This document shows, piece after piece, positions 37,702 to 47,257 of a stretch of 64,000 nt of DNA. Source of the stretch: Nitrosomonas sp. Nm33 (GTDB lineage Bacteria > Pseudomonadota > Gammaproteobacteria > Burkholderiales > Nitrosomonadaceae). Location of the stretch: NCBI RefSeq assembly GCF_900107265.1, contig NZ_FNPJ01000004.1, positions 22,141 through 86,140 of the forward strand, in the 5' to 3' direction. The stretch's first letter is position 1; the number at the start of each line of letters is the position of its first letter. The notes beneath the pieces were generated by a model that saw only the letters and a program-made list of their open reading frames with translations, did not search any database and was not told the origin of the DNA. Position numbers and translations under genes: made by a program.

Positions 37702-37881
37702 TAGTAAGCTGGTCACCATTTCTTCCAAGGACAAGAGCACCGATCTGTTTTTTCGGTATTCATAAGCGTTTTGTTCATCACTGGACTCAGAGTATATTTA
37801 CATCTGCGCCACCCTTCATGCCGACCAATTTTTGTTCGAATTTGCATGGCGCAATTGAATACTTGTGTTCTTTATTCTAAA

Positions 37882-38421
37882 TCATGCTTCTGCAAACTCA
37901 CCAAGAATTTGCTCGTATAGCTGTCGATCAGTATCGTTAAACAAAACAAAGCGAATATGTTTAACAGTCAAAAGTCTGGGAAGCATATCGAAAATTGTCT
38001 GGAAAGCGATCCTTGTAGCCGATTCTAATGGGTAGCCAAAAAAGCCCGTTGAGATTGCCGGAAAAGCAATGGAACTGATGCTATTATCCTCAGCCAGTTG
38101 CAGCGCATTACGATAACAACAGGATAACAGTTGATCAGAAGGCTCTTCTTTGCCGTAGACCGGCCCAAGACAATGAATAACATAGCGGTTTGGCAGATTA
38201 TATGCTCTGGTTATGACCGCCTGGCCAGGCTGAATAGGCGCAAGCTTGCGGCATTCCTCTTCGAGGTCAGGGCCCGCCCCCCGATGGATCGCGCCCGCCA
38301 CACCTCCTCCCATCCGCAACATGGCGTTAGCCGCGTTAACAATGGCATCCATATCAGATTGAACCGCAATGTTTCCCTGAACACACTCAATGGTTACGCC
38401 GAAGAATTCACGCTTAGTCAT
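37882..38421 (-). CDS. Macrodomain protein (YmdB-like ADP-ribose hydrolase)
   Basis: A 179-residue macrodomain with the ADP-ribose binding signatures QGNIAVQSDMDAIVNAAN, GGGVAGAIHRGAG and SIAFPAISTGFFGYPLESA. These proteins remove ADP-ribose or O-acetyl-ADP-ribose, or bind RNA-regulating nucleotides. GGAG before ATG 38421 supports the start. It lies next to the kinase-RNase Z fusion, both of which act on nucleic-acid or nucleotide end chemistry, though the two genes are divergent. Confidence 0.9.
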   Translation of the reverse strand: MTKREFFGVTIECVQGNIAVQSDMDAIVNAANAMLRMGGGVAGAIHRGAGPDLEEECRKLAPIQPGQAVITRAYNLPNRYVIHCLGPVYGKEEPSDQLLSCCYRNALQLAEDNSISSIAFPAISTGFFGYPLESATRIAFQTIFDMLPRLLTVKHIRFVLFNDTDRQLYEQILGEFAEA

Positions 38422-38790
38422 AAATTACATCTCCCATTATTGTATTAGAGTAAATTTATATCCCTTAACCGCTTTACTCTTTTACCACCTCAATGGCCTA
38501 GCTGCTGCAGCTTGCTCTTTGTCGACCTACCGTGACTGCGACCAACCGCTGGGCAAAGGCCAGGACTGAGATCTTTGATAGCACATAACCACTCACTCAG
38601 CAGATTGGGCAATATTACTCATGATGCTACGCATCATCAACCTTGAAGCTATACAAATCTACTTTTAACAAAACCTAGTTTAGCTTTTTCATCTTTGAAA
38701 ATGATTGGAAACTACTTCGGTTAAAAAACTTTTGTGATCAAAATAAGATCAAAAATTATCAAGCTTTTTGCACGTAAGGAATAAGAATGC
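38422..38790. other. Intergenic region between macrodomain and kinase-RNase Z genes
   Basis: About 370 bases that serve two divergent promoters. No gene or repeat recognised. Confidence 0.35.
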
Positions 38791-40788
38791 ATGTATAGCG
38801 ATATTAGACACAACTTGCCTGTTTTAGCTTATCGTGCGGCTGATATCGCCACCATTGTGTTAATGCACAATCGGCGAATATTGTTGTATGGTCCACCTGG
38901 AGTCGGCAAATCGACCTTGGCAGCACAATTGGCGCATGAACTCAACAAGGCTGGTCGAAGCTGTTACTGTATCTGTGCCGATCCCGGTTCGCCCGCCTTT
39001 GGTTTTCCAGGTGCTGTTTCTCTCGCTAGATGGCAATCGGATGACTGGCAGATTCGCAGTTATGAAGCTATCTGCAGTCTCAATGCAGGCCGTTTCCGCC
39101 TGCCGCTGGTTTTAGCGATACGACACCTCGTCCAATCCCTTGCCCAATCGCTTGATTACGACGTATTGTTAATTGATGCCCCTGGCGTAGTCCGTGGCGT
39201 TGCCGGCAGTGAATTGTTACAGGGTTTGTTCGAGGTGGTAGCTGCCGATGCTGTGCTCGCGCTTACTGCGGCTGATGGCCATCCAGCGCTGCTGGATGAA
39301 TTGCGTAACTTGACAGACCAGCTCTTCGTGGTCCAAGCCAGCGTGGAGGCCAAGCGACCAGGGAAACGCAGTCGCGCTCGCCAGCGGACAATGCTGTGGA
39401 ATAACTACCTTAAGCACGGTATTGAACACACAGTCGATCTTGCGCAAGTAAATATTATCGGCACACCGCCCCCCTTAGGCGAAGCCAGTGCCTGGCCAGG
39501 AAGACAGATCGCACTATTGAATCGCAATCAGACCCAGGTCATGGCCGAAGTGAAGCACTTGCACGGAAAGCAATTAACTGTCAGATTGCCATACTTACCG
39601 CACGCTTTCGATAGTTTATTGATCCGGGATGCGCAGCGCTCACTCAACGGTCTGGTAGAAACGGCTATACCGTTTGCGGCAGAGCCGCTCGAATACCTGC
39701 CGCCATCTACTGTGAATCGCCCACCCCAGCAAAATGGAGGAATGCGGATCATAGGTCGAGTCGGCCAAATCGATTTCTGCCTGGTTAATGGTATTTTTGG
39801 CGATCCGCTATTGCACGTGCGCTTGCGGCAGCAAAGGCGAAGCCTGCTGTTCGATTTGGGAGAGGGTGTGCGTCTGCCCGCACGCATTGCTCATCAGGTA
39901 ACGGATGTTTTTATCAGTCACGCCCATATCGACCATATTGGTGGCTTCATGATGTTATTGCGGTCACGCATTGGTAAATTTCCACCATGCCGCCTGTATG
40001 GACCGCCAGGATTGGCTCAACACATTAAAGGATTCCTGCAAGGTATATTATGGGATCGGATCGGTGAGCACGCGCCCTGCTTTGAGGTAACGGAAATGCA
40101 TACAGACCGATTGCTACGTTTTCGACTGCAGGCAGGCCAGGAAGCATGTGTGCAGCTCGACGAGGTCAAGTTGGAAGCAGGGGTTATCCTGCAAGATACG
40201 GGTTTCCGTATTCGAGCACAAATGCTGGATCACCATACGCCGGTGCTGGCCTACGCCTTCGAGCCGACAAAGGAGATCAATATCCGCAAAGATTACTTGC
40301 AAGCACATAACCTGAAGCCAGGACCTTGGTTGGCTCAGTTGAAAAAACACCTGTTGGCCGAAAATGACAGAGCAATAATTACTCTGCCTGATGGAATGGT
40401 GACTAATGTGGCTGCTATCGCAACTGATCTGACTCTGATCAAGCCAGGCAAGAAATTAGTTTATGCAACCGATCTTGCTGATACCGTGGATAATCGCAAG
40501 CGTCTCCAGGCTTTAGCCCGATACGCCCATACCTTTTTCTGCGAAGCTTGCTTTATGGAAAGGGATGTCAGCCAAGCTGCGCAGACTGGTCATTTAACCA
40601 CACGCGCTTGCGGCGAAATTGCGACGGCTGCTGAAGTTGCCAGACTGGTACCCTTCCACTTTTCCCAGCGCTATGCTGACAAGCCACAGCAGGTTTATGA
40701 TGAGATACATGCCGTCTGCTCACGTGTTGTCATGCCACCTCCCTTGCAGCCCATTGGGATTACCAACGAACAGGATGAACTAACCTAG
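38791..40788 (+). CDS. Fusion of Clp1-like polynucleotide 5'-kinase and RNase Z-like metallo-beta-lactamase nuclease
   Basis: A 665-residue two-domain protein. N-terminal P-loop kinase (about 25-310): Walker A GPPGVGKST (34-42), the acidic LIDAPGVVRG site and VVQASVEAKRPGKRSR-type lid, as in Clp1/Grc3 polynucleotide kinases. C-terminal metallo-beta-lactamase (about 325-655): metal-binding SHAHIDHIGG (376-385), later DLADTVDNRK and CEACFMERD...GHLTTRAC with HFSQRY, as in RNase Z. The first would phosphorylate 5'-OH RNA or DNA ends, the second cuts tRNA-like 3' trailers. One protein could thus cut and re-phosphorylate RNA. Both domains are complete. Activity is inferred from motifs. Confidence 0.82.
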   Translation: MYSDIRHNLPVLAYRAADIATIVLMHNRRILLYGPPGVGKSTLAAQLAHELNKAGRSCYCICADPGSPAFGFPGAVSLARWQSDDWQIRSYEAICSLNAGRFRLPLVLAIRHLVQSLAQSLDYDVLLIDAPGVVRGVAGSELLQGLFEVVAADAVLALTAADGHPALLDELRNLTDQLFVVQASVEAKRPGKRSRARQRTMLWNNYLKHGIEHTVDLAQVNIIGTPPPLGEASAWPGRQIALLNRNQTQVMAEVKHLHGKQLTVRLPYLPHAFDSLLIRDAQRSLNGLVETAIPFAAEPLEYLPPSTVNRPPQQNGGMRIIGRVGQIDFCLVNGIFGDPLLHVRLRQQRRSLLFDLGEGVRLPARIAHQVTDVFISHAHIDHIGGFMMLLRSRIGKFPPCRLYGPPGLAQHIKGFLQGILWDRIGEHAPCFEVTEMHTDRLLRFRLQAGQEACVQLDEVKLEAGVILQDTGFRIRAQMLDHHTPVLAYAFEPTKEINIRKDYLQAHNLKPGPWLAQLKKHLLAENDRAIITLPDGMVTNVAAIATDLTLIKPGKKLVYATDLADTVDNRKRLQALARYAHTFFCEACFMERDVSQAAQTGHLTTRACGEIATAAEVARLVPFHFSQRYADKPQQVYDEIHAVCSRVVMPPPLQPIGITNEQDELT

Positions 40789-41044
40789 TAAAACTAACAT
40801 AGCTTAGCAGCGTCAGTAGAAATCAAGTAATCATTAGAGTTTGCGTGACTAAGTGTTTAATTTTTTTATGCCCCTGATTTCCTTGCACCTCGATCCCGGT
40901 TTTTTCCGTATGAAGACTCAATAGCTGTTATTTAGTAATCACCCTGCTTGATGGTACCAGTAGCCAAAACAGAGCCCTGTGATGTCAAAGTAAACAAAAA
41001 TATAAACTGGGCTTTTTGTTAGCCGACAAAATCGGGCAGGTAAA

Positions 41045-42400
41045 TTAGCTATGGGATCGTACCACCAGGCATTCTATTCCCTGCCGGGCCAGACTCTGGC
41101 AGGCGGTGTGCGCTTCGTTTTTCTGCAAACCCACCAATTGGGCTCGATAGAACTTACGATTGCTAATCTCAATCTCGGTTACCACTATTTCACCTGGTAC
41201 CCAGCGGGTGGCAGCTTGCGCCTGGGCCTGGGCTCGATCGTACGCCTGATAGGAACCTATTTGAATTCCCCAGCTGTTGCTATCCACCACCGCAACCCTC
41301 TGGAGCGCAACATTGACCTCTGACGAAGTAGGCCGTTTCATCATGGCCAGTTCGGGAGTCTTTGGTTGCAAGGGAACCGGTTTAGAGACAGGAGCAGACA
41401 TACTAGCCTTCATAGCTACGGCTGGCGCCGCATCGATATTGCTGACATTACGGGCTGACTTGGTTGCCAGTTCGGGGGTCTTTGGCTGCAAGGGAGCCAG
41501 TTTAGAGACAGGAGCAGACGTACTAGCCTTCATAGCTACGGCTGGTGCCGCATCGATATTGCTGACATTACGGGCCGACTTGGTCGCGACTGATTGCGTA
41601 AAGCTGCGATCCAGCAGCTGGGCCATTTGCCGATCGCGCGAGGCGGCGCTTTGTCCACCCATCACCACCGCAACTATCCGTCGATTACCCCGCTTGGCGG
41701 AAGTGGCCACATTGAACCCTGAGGCCCGGATAAAACCGGTTTTCAGGCCGTCAACACCCGGCGTGTTTCGTACCATGCGGTTGTGACTGTTATAGGTGAT
41801 ACCTTTGTAACGAAACGACTGGGTCGAAAAATAATGGTAGTACTGAGAAAAATCCTTCATTAACCGCGTGGACAAGGTTGCCATGTCCCGAGCCGTAGTT
41901 CTCTGCTCACTGTGCGGTAGACCGGAGGCATTGCGGAAGGTGGTGGAATACATGCCAAGCTTGCGGGCTTTCTCCGTCATCATGCGACCAAAGTTAGCCT
42001 CAGTGCCACCCAACGCCTCGGCTACCACCGCTGCTACGTCGTTGGCGGAGCGCACGATCAGTGCTGGAATCGCATCACGCACGTTAAGGGTATCACCCGA
42101 TCGCAATCTGATATTAGTCTGCGGCATGGACGCTGCATGAGTCGATATCTGCATGGGAGTATCAAGATTCATCTTACCTCGCTCCATCGCCTCGAATAAC
42201 ATGTAGAGCGTCATCATCTTGGTCAGAGAGGCAGGATAACGGCTGGCATCAGCATTTGACTCGTGAAGCACTTGACCCGTATCCGCATCGATCACGATAG
42301 CAGCATGACGAGGATTCGCCTGTACCTGGCCTACCAGGGAGAGTAATAACAATACAACAAAGACAAGAAATCCTTTTCTCCTTGCACCTTTCAAAGCAAA
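41045..42400 (-). CDS. D-alanyl-D-alanine carboxypeptidase (DacA/PBP5 type) with C-terminal SPOR domain
   Basis: From ATG 42400 the protein has 451 residues: signal peptide (to VQANPRH), a penicillin-binding peptidase S11 domain with SLTKMM (SxxK), SAN (in RSANDVAAVV) and KTG (GLKTGFIRA), a repeated linker and a SPOR domain (about 372-448) that binds denuded glycan at division sites. AGGATAGG precedes the start. It trims D-Ala from pentapeptides in peptidoglycan; the SPOR domain may direct it to the septum. The linker contains two nearly identical 40-residue units (see 41345-41584). Confidence 0.9.
   Translation of the reverse strand, partial: FALKGARRKGFLVFVVLLLLSLVGQVQANPRHAAIVIDADTGQVLHESNADASRYPASLTKMMTLYMLFEAMERGKMNLDTPMQISTHAASMPQTNIRLRSGDTLNVRDAIPALIVRSANDVAAVVAEALGGTEANFGRMMTEKARKLGMYSTTFRNASGLPHSEQRTTARDMATLSTRLMKDFSQYYHYFSTQSFRYKGITYNSHNRMVRNTPGVDGLKTGFIRASGFNVATSAKRGNRRIVAVVMGGQSAASRDRQMAQLLDRSFTQSVATKSARNVSNIDAAPAVAMKASTSAPVSKLAPLQPKTPELATKSARNVSNIDAAPAVAMKASMSAPVSKPVPLQPKTPELAMMKRPTSSEVNVALQRVAVVDSNSWGIQIGSYQAYDRAQAQAQAATRWVPGEIVVTEIEISNRKFYRAQLVGLQKNEAHTACQSLARQGIECLVVRSHS
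41345..41584. repeat. Two 120-bp tandem repeats in the D,D-carboxypeptidase linker
   Basis: Bases 41345-41464 and 41465-41584 differ at few positions and keep the frame, giving two 40-residue linker copies (KSARNVSNIDAAPAVAMKAS...PLQPKTPELA). Such a repeat can expand or contract by recombination and changes the tether length between catalytic and SPOR domains. Confidence 0.9.
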
Positions 42401-43042
42401 CATAGGACCTATCCTTTCTGCAATAATGCAAATCAATGTATTAATCAATGGACTCACCCATCAGCCTGTCCTGTCGATAGCCTAAATGAAACACTCTGCT
42501 GCTGAACAGCATATAAATTAACTTATCCATGGTCGTTACTCACATCGCAATTGTAATATCCCAAATAGCCTATGATTTAGGCAAAATGTAAATCATAGAG
42601 CTATGTGTGATATCCAATCAGCCTTCAATTGCTGCTGATCAGGTTACACAAGGGTGGCAAATTTAAATGATGGATATCATCCATCCCCCGCATGATCGTC
42701 AATTAGCCTGAGTTTTTTTCCTCAGCCCTGCTGGTTTGCAATATTTTTTCAAAAGCCATGTCCCTTTTTGTCGCTTGCTGAGCAGATTGTGATCACACAT
42801 TTTTTCACACGCTACGCGGCCTAATCGACCACCAACCTTGCCTGCATGAGTACAGCGTGGCCGCTGCTCATGGTCGTTTAAAGTCAGGTCAACGTAATAG
42901 CTGCGATTTTATCCGAATTGCTGCTAAACGCCATACCTGATTTTGCAAGCTAATCAGTAATTCCAGGTGTTTGCACTAATTCTCTGCGGAGGAATATGAG
43001 GAGTATAGTGTGCTTATTACCGCTTCATCAAAGGATAACTAA
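42401..43042. other. Intergenic region between carboxypeptidase and site-2 protease genes
   Basis: About 640 bases with divergent promoters. An inverted repeat CTATGATTT-N11-AAATCATAG lies at 42570-42598, possibly an operator or hairpin. No gene recognised. Confidence 0.4.
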
Positions 43043-44164
43043 ATGCTGGAATCTTCATTTCGTCTCGGTACTGTTTTTGGTATACGTATCGGAGTGCACT
43101 ATACGTGGGTTATCGTCTTTTTTTTGCTAATCAGCTCGCTGTTTGCGGTATTTAGAAATGCTCACTCAGAGTGGAGCAGTCATGCCACATTGCTGACCGC
43201 TTTGCTGGCTACACTGTTATTTTTTGTCAGTATCATCCTGCATGAGCTAGGTCACAGCCTGATAGCGATAGCTCGCGGGATCAAGGTGCGCGCCATTACG
43301 CTCTTTGTTTTCGGTGGTGTGGCGCAAACTGAGAAAGATGCAGATACTGCCGCAACCGAATTCTTCATTGCAATTGCAGGGCCCCTGGTAAGCTTTGCGC
43401 TCGCGGGTCTGTTTTATTTACTCAAGCTTTGGCTAATGCCATACAGTGAAACAGCCACAGCAATATTCGATTGGTTAACAACCATTAACTTGGTGGTAGC
43501 GATCTTTAATTTAATACCTGGTTTTCCAATGGATGGTGGCCGTGTTTTCCGCGCCCTGGTATGGAGAATCACTGGAAATGCTGGTAAAGGAATGGAATGG
43601 GCTGTAATGAGTGGCAAGATAGTCGCCTATGGCTTAATGGTTACAGGTATGCTGGTAGCCTTGCAGCCAGCCACGCTGATCAATGGTCTGTGGTTAATAG
43701 GGATAAGCTGGTTCTTGCTTGCCGTGGCAGAGGACAGCAAACGTGCTTATTTCAGGGAACACCTGGCTGGTCATGTATCTGTTGGTGATGTAACACAAAA
43801 AGAAGTGCCGACGATAGCTGCAGACATGAGCATATTGGACTGGATAGATAAAAAGATGTTACTGACCGGCCACCGTGCGTGTCTAGTGATTAAAGATAAC
43901 CAAACTATCGGCCTAGTATCACTAAGTGATATTGTTAAGTGTCCACGCGAGCAATGGTCCAGCACGCCAGTGCGTGAGATCATGACCCCGCTCAAACGTC
44001 TTTATATCGCCAAGCCTAATAACAGCATCCTTGAGGTATTACAAATCATGAATGAGTATGGCATCAACCAAGTGCCTGTAGTCGACGAGGGTAAAATTGT
44101 TGGCTGGATCGATCGCGAACATATACTGAAGATTTTGCAACTACACATCGACACCGGCCGTTAA
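43043..44164 (+). CDS. Site-2 protease-like membrane zinc metalloprotease (M50) with CBS pair
   Basis: A 373-residue protein: six hydrophobic helices (about 10-240), the zinc site HELGH (67-71) and NLIPGFPMDGGRVFRAL (third ligand Asp), then a two-CBS domain (about 250-365) that binds adenine nucleotides. Family members cut within membranes or at their edge. AAGGA is 7 bases before the start. The combination with a CBS pair suggests nucleotide control of proteolysis; the substrate is unknown. Confidence 0.9.
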   Translation: MLESSFRLGTVFGIRIGVHYTWVIVFFLLISSLFAVFRNAHSEWSSHATLLTALLATLLFFVSIILHELGHSLIAIARGIKVRAITLFVFGGVAQTEKDADTAATEFFIAIAGPLVSFALAGLFYLLKLWLMPYSETATAIFDWLTTINLVVAIFNLIPGFPMDGGRVFRALVWRITGNAGKGMEWAVMSGKIVAYGLMVTGMLVALQPATLINGLWLIGISWFLLAVAEDSKRAYFREHLAGHVSVGDVTQKEVPTIAADMSILDWIDKKMLLTGHRACLVIKDNQTIGLVSLSDIVKCPREQWSSTPVREIMTPLKRLYIAKPNNSILEVLQIMNEYGINQVPVVDEGKIVGWIDREHILKILQLHIDTGR

Positions 44165-44205
44165 TCCCGTCATCAAGCTCATCTAACTGAGGATATCAGG
44201 TCTTC

Positions 44206-45021
44206 CTATTCACGCACATAAATCGGTAATCGGGACTGCCATTGGCGCCAGCCGCTCATCCCTTCAGGCAGGCGCTCATGCGCACCCAGTACCAGTATGC
44301 TTCCCGCTGAAAGTTGTGTTTGTAATTTATGCAGAAATTGTACTTGTCTGTTTAAGCTGAAATAGGTGAACACCAGATTGCGGCACAGCACCAGATGATA
44401 AGATTGCGTACCAACCATCTGCTCTACATCAGCAAGTGAAAAAGTGACTGGCTGCTGATAAATGGGATGCAGACAATATTGATCATTGATTTGTCTGAAC
44501 GCTCTTTGACGCCATTCAGGTGCTAAATTCTTCACACTGCTAAATGGATAGCACGCTTTGCGTGCCTGTTGAATCATGAGCGGCTCAATATCTGTTGCAG
44601 TAATCGATATTACAATTTCCGGGTAGTAGTTTTGCAAAACAAAAGACCAGAGTAACACCAGGCTATAAGCCTCTTCACCTCTGGCACAGCCTGCACTCCA
44701 GCAATATAAGTATTTTTCACCTCGCAGCAGCAGCTGAGCACACAATCGGGGTATTAATTCACTTTCAAGTCGATTAAAAACGACTTTATCACGATAAAAA
44801 CGTGAGATGGTGACATGAGACAAGATGGCCAGAGTTTGCCATTCAGAAGCATGGCTAAGCAAATAATCACGATAAGCCAATTCATCCGCAAGACCTAGCC
44901 GGTTAATACGCTGACTAATACGTTTACATACCTGTTTTCTAACTCGGCGAAAACCCTGCCAGCGTAGTTGCATCTGCGGCAGGGCCCACTGCAAGAAGTG
45001 AATACAGGCTTCATCTTTCAC
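44206..45021 (-). CDS. CheR-type MCP methyltransferase-like protein
   Basis: A 271-residue SAM-dependent methyltransferase with CheR traits: an N-terminal helical domain (about 1-70), the SAM region YCWSAGCARGEEAYSL (about 107-122), the acidic ITATDIEPLMI and the C-terminal LVLCRNLVFTYFSL with ILVLGAHERLP. The start is GTG 45021. No other chemotaxis gene is seen, so its target receptor or non-chemotaxis partner is unknown. Confidence 0.85.
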   Translation of the reverse strand: MKDEACIHFLQWALPQMQLRWQGFRRVRKQVCKRISQRINRLGLADELAYRDYLLSHASEWQTLAILSHVTISRFYRDKVVFNRLESELIPRLCAQLLLRGEKYLYCWSAGCARGEEAYSLVLLWSFVLQNYYPEIVISITATDIEPLMIQQARKACYPFSSVKNLAPEWRQRAFRQINDQYCLHPIYQQPVTFSLADVEQMVGTQSYHLVLCRNLVFTYFSLNRQVQFLHKLQTQLSAGSILVLGAHERLPEGMSGWRQWQSRLPIYVRE

Positions 45022-45149
45022 AAGTATTATCTATTTAAAGCCAGCCAGCCTTTCCTGTTATTATTGATCAAAAATACCATCGGTTCTCAACAAAACCGGG
45101 CCTCACAATCCGGAAAGCATGATGTAGGTCCATGCAATATAGCATGGGA

Positions 45150-45308
45150 TCAGCACATCAGTACTGCTAGAGTTTGGAGCCACCCGCTACAAAAGCAATA
45201 TTCTTGCATCCAGTTATTGCTATCTAATCTAATTGTTAAACCCAGATTCCTCAGTTGATCGTTCATGCGGGTATTAACATTATGAATATAATAGTCTTTC
45301 CTATACAT
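45150..45308 (-). CDS. Possible small protein (52 residues), doubtful
   Basis: ATG 45308 has GAAGG nine bases upstream, and the frame (MYRKDYYIHN...) ends at 45150. A second frame starts at an ATG 5 bases earlier, so only one can be right. Cysteine- and tryptophan-containing end; no family recognised. Confidence 0.3.
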   Translation of the reverse strand: MYRKDYYIHNVNTRMNDQLRNLGLTIRLDSNNWMQEYCFCSGWLQTLAVLMC

Positions 45309-45547
45309 TTCATTCTCACCTTCCAGGTGTTTACGCTTCGGTGCGGAGTGCACGATTTTACAAGCACATAACTGCATTGCGACTCCTTGGCATGGAGCGA
45401 CCATTCTGCATCGTTCGCCTTGCCCTGCGCTCGCAAAACCGCCACTCCATCCCGTCCAGCTAAGAAATCCAGATTAAAACTTTATCCGTCCGGATTAATA
45501 ACACACCAGTCAGATCACTTGCTCTTTTCTTTCTCAATGCACCTCTC

Positions 45548-45607
45548 GCTAAGGAATAAAAATTGTAGGCTTCTGCATTATTGCCTATCTCTTTGTTATT
45601 CCTTAGC
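45548..45607. repeat. 60-bp palindromic repeat with 12-bp inverted ends (R3)
   Basis: GCTAAGGAATAA at 45548-45559 and TTATTCCTTAGC at 45596-45607 are perfect inverted ends of a 60-base element. A degenerate copy is at 24761-24824. A REP-like element is likely; no gene is in it. Confidence 0.7.
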
Positions 45608-45687
45608 ATCAATATGAAACAAAACAGGATCAATTCTCATTCTCAAACTGAAATTAAACACTGAGAAGAAAACAAAGGAGGCATTCA

Positions 45688-46887
45688 ATGGAGATTGCTG
45701 ACAAAGTACTAAAAAGAACAACACGGGCGTCTGTGAGAAACGTGCTGGCTATTCTGCTGGCTGGAGTAACGACATTTCTATATGCGGCGTGGCAATTAGT
45801 GATGGAGCAGCAATTTTTCTTGCGCATGTTTGTTGTAGAGCGAATAGGTAAACGGGGTGTAGTGAGACTGCCATTGGGGTATGTAAATGTGTTATCGCTA
45901 AAGAGCATCATGTTATGTCAACATCTGGCTAATAATCCTGACGTATTACGAAAGGAGCGTCAGCGAACAGAACAGCAGATATTACAAAGATTGAAAAACT
46001 ACAACCTACCGCGCCGACTAATTCTAGATATTGCGGAATATCGTCCTGGCAAGATTGAGCCGCACCAGTTTTACCATGAGCACGTCAAACGCTCCATTCC
46101 GTGCGTATTGCGTGGATTTATGGAAAATGTACCCGCAGACTGGACACTCGCAACACTGGCAGAACGATTTCCTGATGCAGTGGCACAGGCTCTGAACAAG
46201 CACAGCATGAAGATGATCAATACATCACTATACCAGATCGCTAAGGATCGTCGCTGCGATTTCATCCCGCAACAATTACTGCTCGACCAAAACCCAGCCT
46301 TCTACCAACATTTTGATATCCCACGGTCACATGCCTATTTCCCAGTCATGGGTCGTCCATCCAAACCTATTCTGAGTTTTCTGATTCTCGGTCTCGGCAC
46401 GGGGTTAAATGCCAATTACCACTGCGAAGAAGGTCTCAACTGGTATCTGGCCGTATCGGGAACCAAGCGCTGGACATTGATTGAATCCGAATATTCCTGG
46501 CTGTTATATCCGGCCGCTCGTGGCGATGGTATGCGACGGTTTGCAGCATTCCGCGCTGACGAACAGGGTGAGCCAAGTGATCGTGACGCTTATCCATTAG
46601 TGGAGTACGCTCCGCGTTATGAGTTCGACCTGCACCCGGGTGATGTTTTATTTTTCCCAGCATGGATGTGGCATAAGACCATCAACCTCGATGAAGAAGG
46701 ACTAGGTGTTACTTGTCGCTATAGCGCACCAACGGTGATGTCGAACAGGTATTTCCGTGGCCTGCAGCTGCTTTCGACTGGTTTCTGGAAAAGCTGCCCT
46801 GAAGTCATCAGCAGCACCATTCGCGGCAATATTGGTGATCTAGCCAGGAACACCGCCCATAATGAACAGGAAACCATACTCTACTGA
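45688..46887 (+). CDS. JmjC/cupin-like (Cupin_8) protein with N-terminal membrane anchor
   Basis: A 399-residue protein with one N-terminal hydrophobic helix (about 14-34). The C-terminal half is a JmjC/cupin fold: SIPCVLRGF, LNANYHCEEGLNWYLAVSGTKRW with metal-binding HCE, and LHPGDVLFFPAWMWHKTINL with the distal histidine. This is the plan of Fe(II)/2-oxoglutarate hydroxylases, but a full HxD...H set is not certain because the first site reads HxE. AAAGGAGG is 7 bases before the start. Substrate unknown. Confidence 0.8.
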   Translation: MEIADKVLKRTTRASVRNVLAILLAGVTTFLYAAWQLVMEQQFFLRMFVVERIGKRGVVRLPLGYVNVLSLKSIMLCQHLANNPDVLRKERQRTEQQILQRLKNYNLPRRLILDIAEYRPGKIEPHQFYHEHVKRSIPCVLRGFMENVPADWTLATLAERFPDAVAQALNKHSMKMINTSLYQIAKDRRCDFIPQQLLLDQNPAFYQHFDIPRSHAYFPVMGRPSKPILSFLILGLGTGLNANYHCEEGLNWYLAVSGTKRWTLIESEYSWLLYPAARGDGMRRFAAFRADEQGEPSDRDAYPLVEYAPRYEFDLHPGDVLFFPAWMWHKTINLDEEGLGVTCRYSAPTVMSNRYFRGLQLLSTGFWKSCPEVISSTIRGNIGDLARNTAHNEQETILY

Positions 46888-47128
46888 AAACCTGGCTGCG
46901 GGTTTTCAACAAGGCCCAAATTTGACTATTTTGATCGGCTAATCACAAATGCGCGTTGATGGAAAAACCGCTATCTTTACATGACGATAAACACCGACCG
47001 ATTTTTAACTTAAAAAACAGACGAGTATAGAGCAAACGTGTATAAATCAGCAAGACAAGCATATTGAGACTTTAGTACTCTTTTTTCTCTTTCATTTTTA
47101 GACCATGGCTTTGAGCTAGCCCTCATTA

Positions 47129-47229
47129 TTCCATTTCCAAATCAAACATGACGCAAGAGCGAGCCGCAGGCAGTATAAATAATACGGCAAGGAGAAGCCG
47201 ACAAAATCAGGTTTGATTTAAAAATGGAA
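47129..47229. repeat. 101-bp MITE-like element R1, copy 1
   Basis: Starts TTCCATTTCCAAATC and ends GATTTAAAAATGGAA; the ends are imperfect inverted repeats of about 24 bases. It is flanked on both sides by TTA. It lies between the JmjC-like gene and the cysteine-repeat gene. Further copies at 56962, 61387 and, truncated, 51927. Confidence 0.88.
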
Positions 47230-47257
47230 TTAATCGTTACCATTCCAGAATTGCTGA

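Noticed and set aside
45263..45445. Alternative overlapping minus-strand frame near 45.3 kb
   Set aside because: Competes with a slightly better-spaced start; neither has conserved features.
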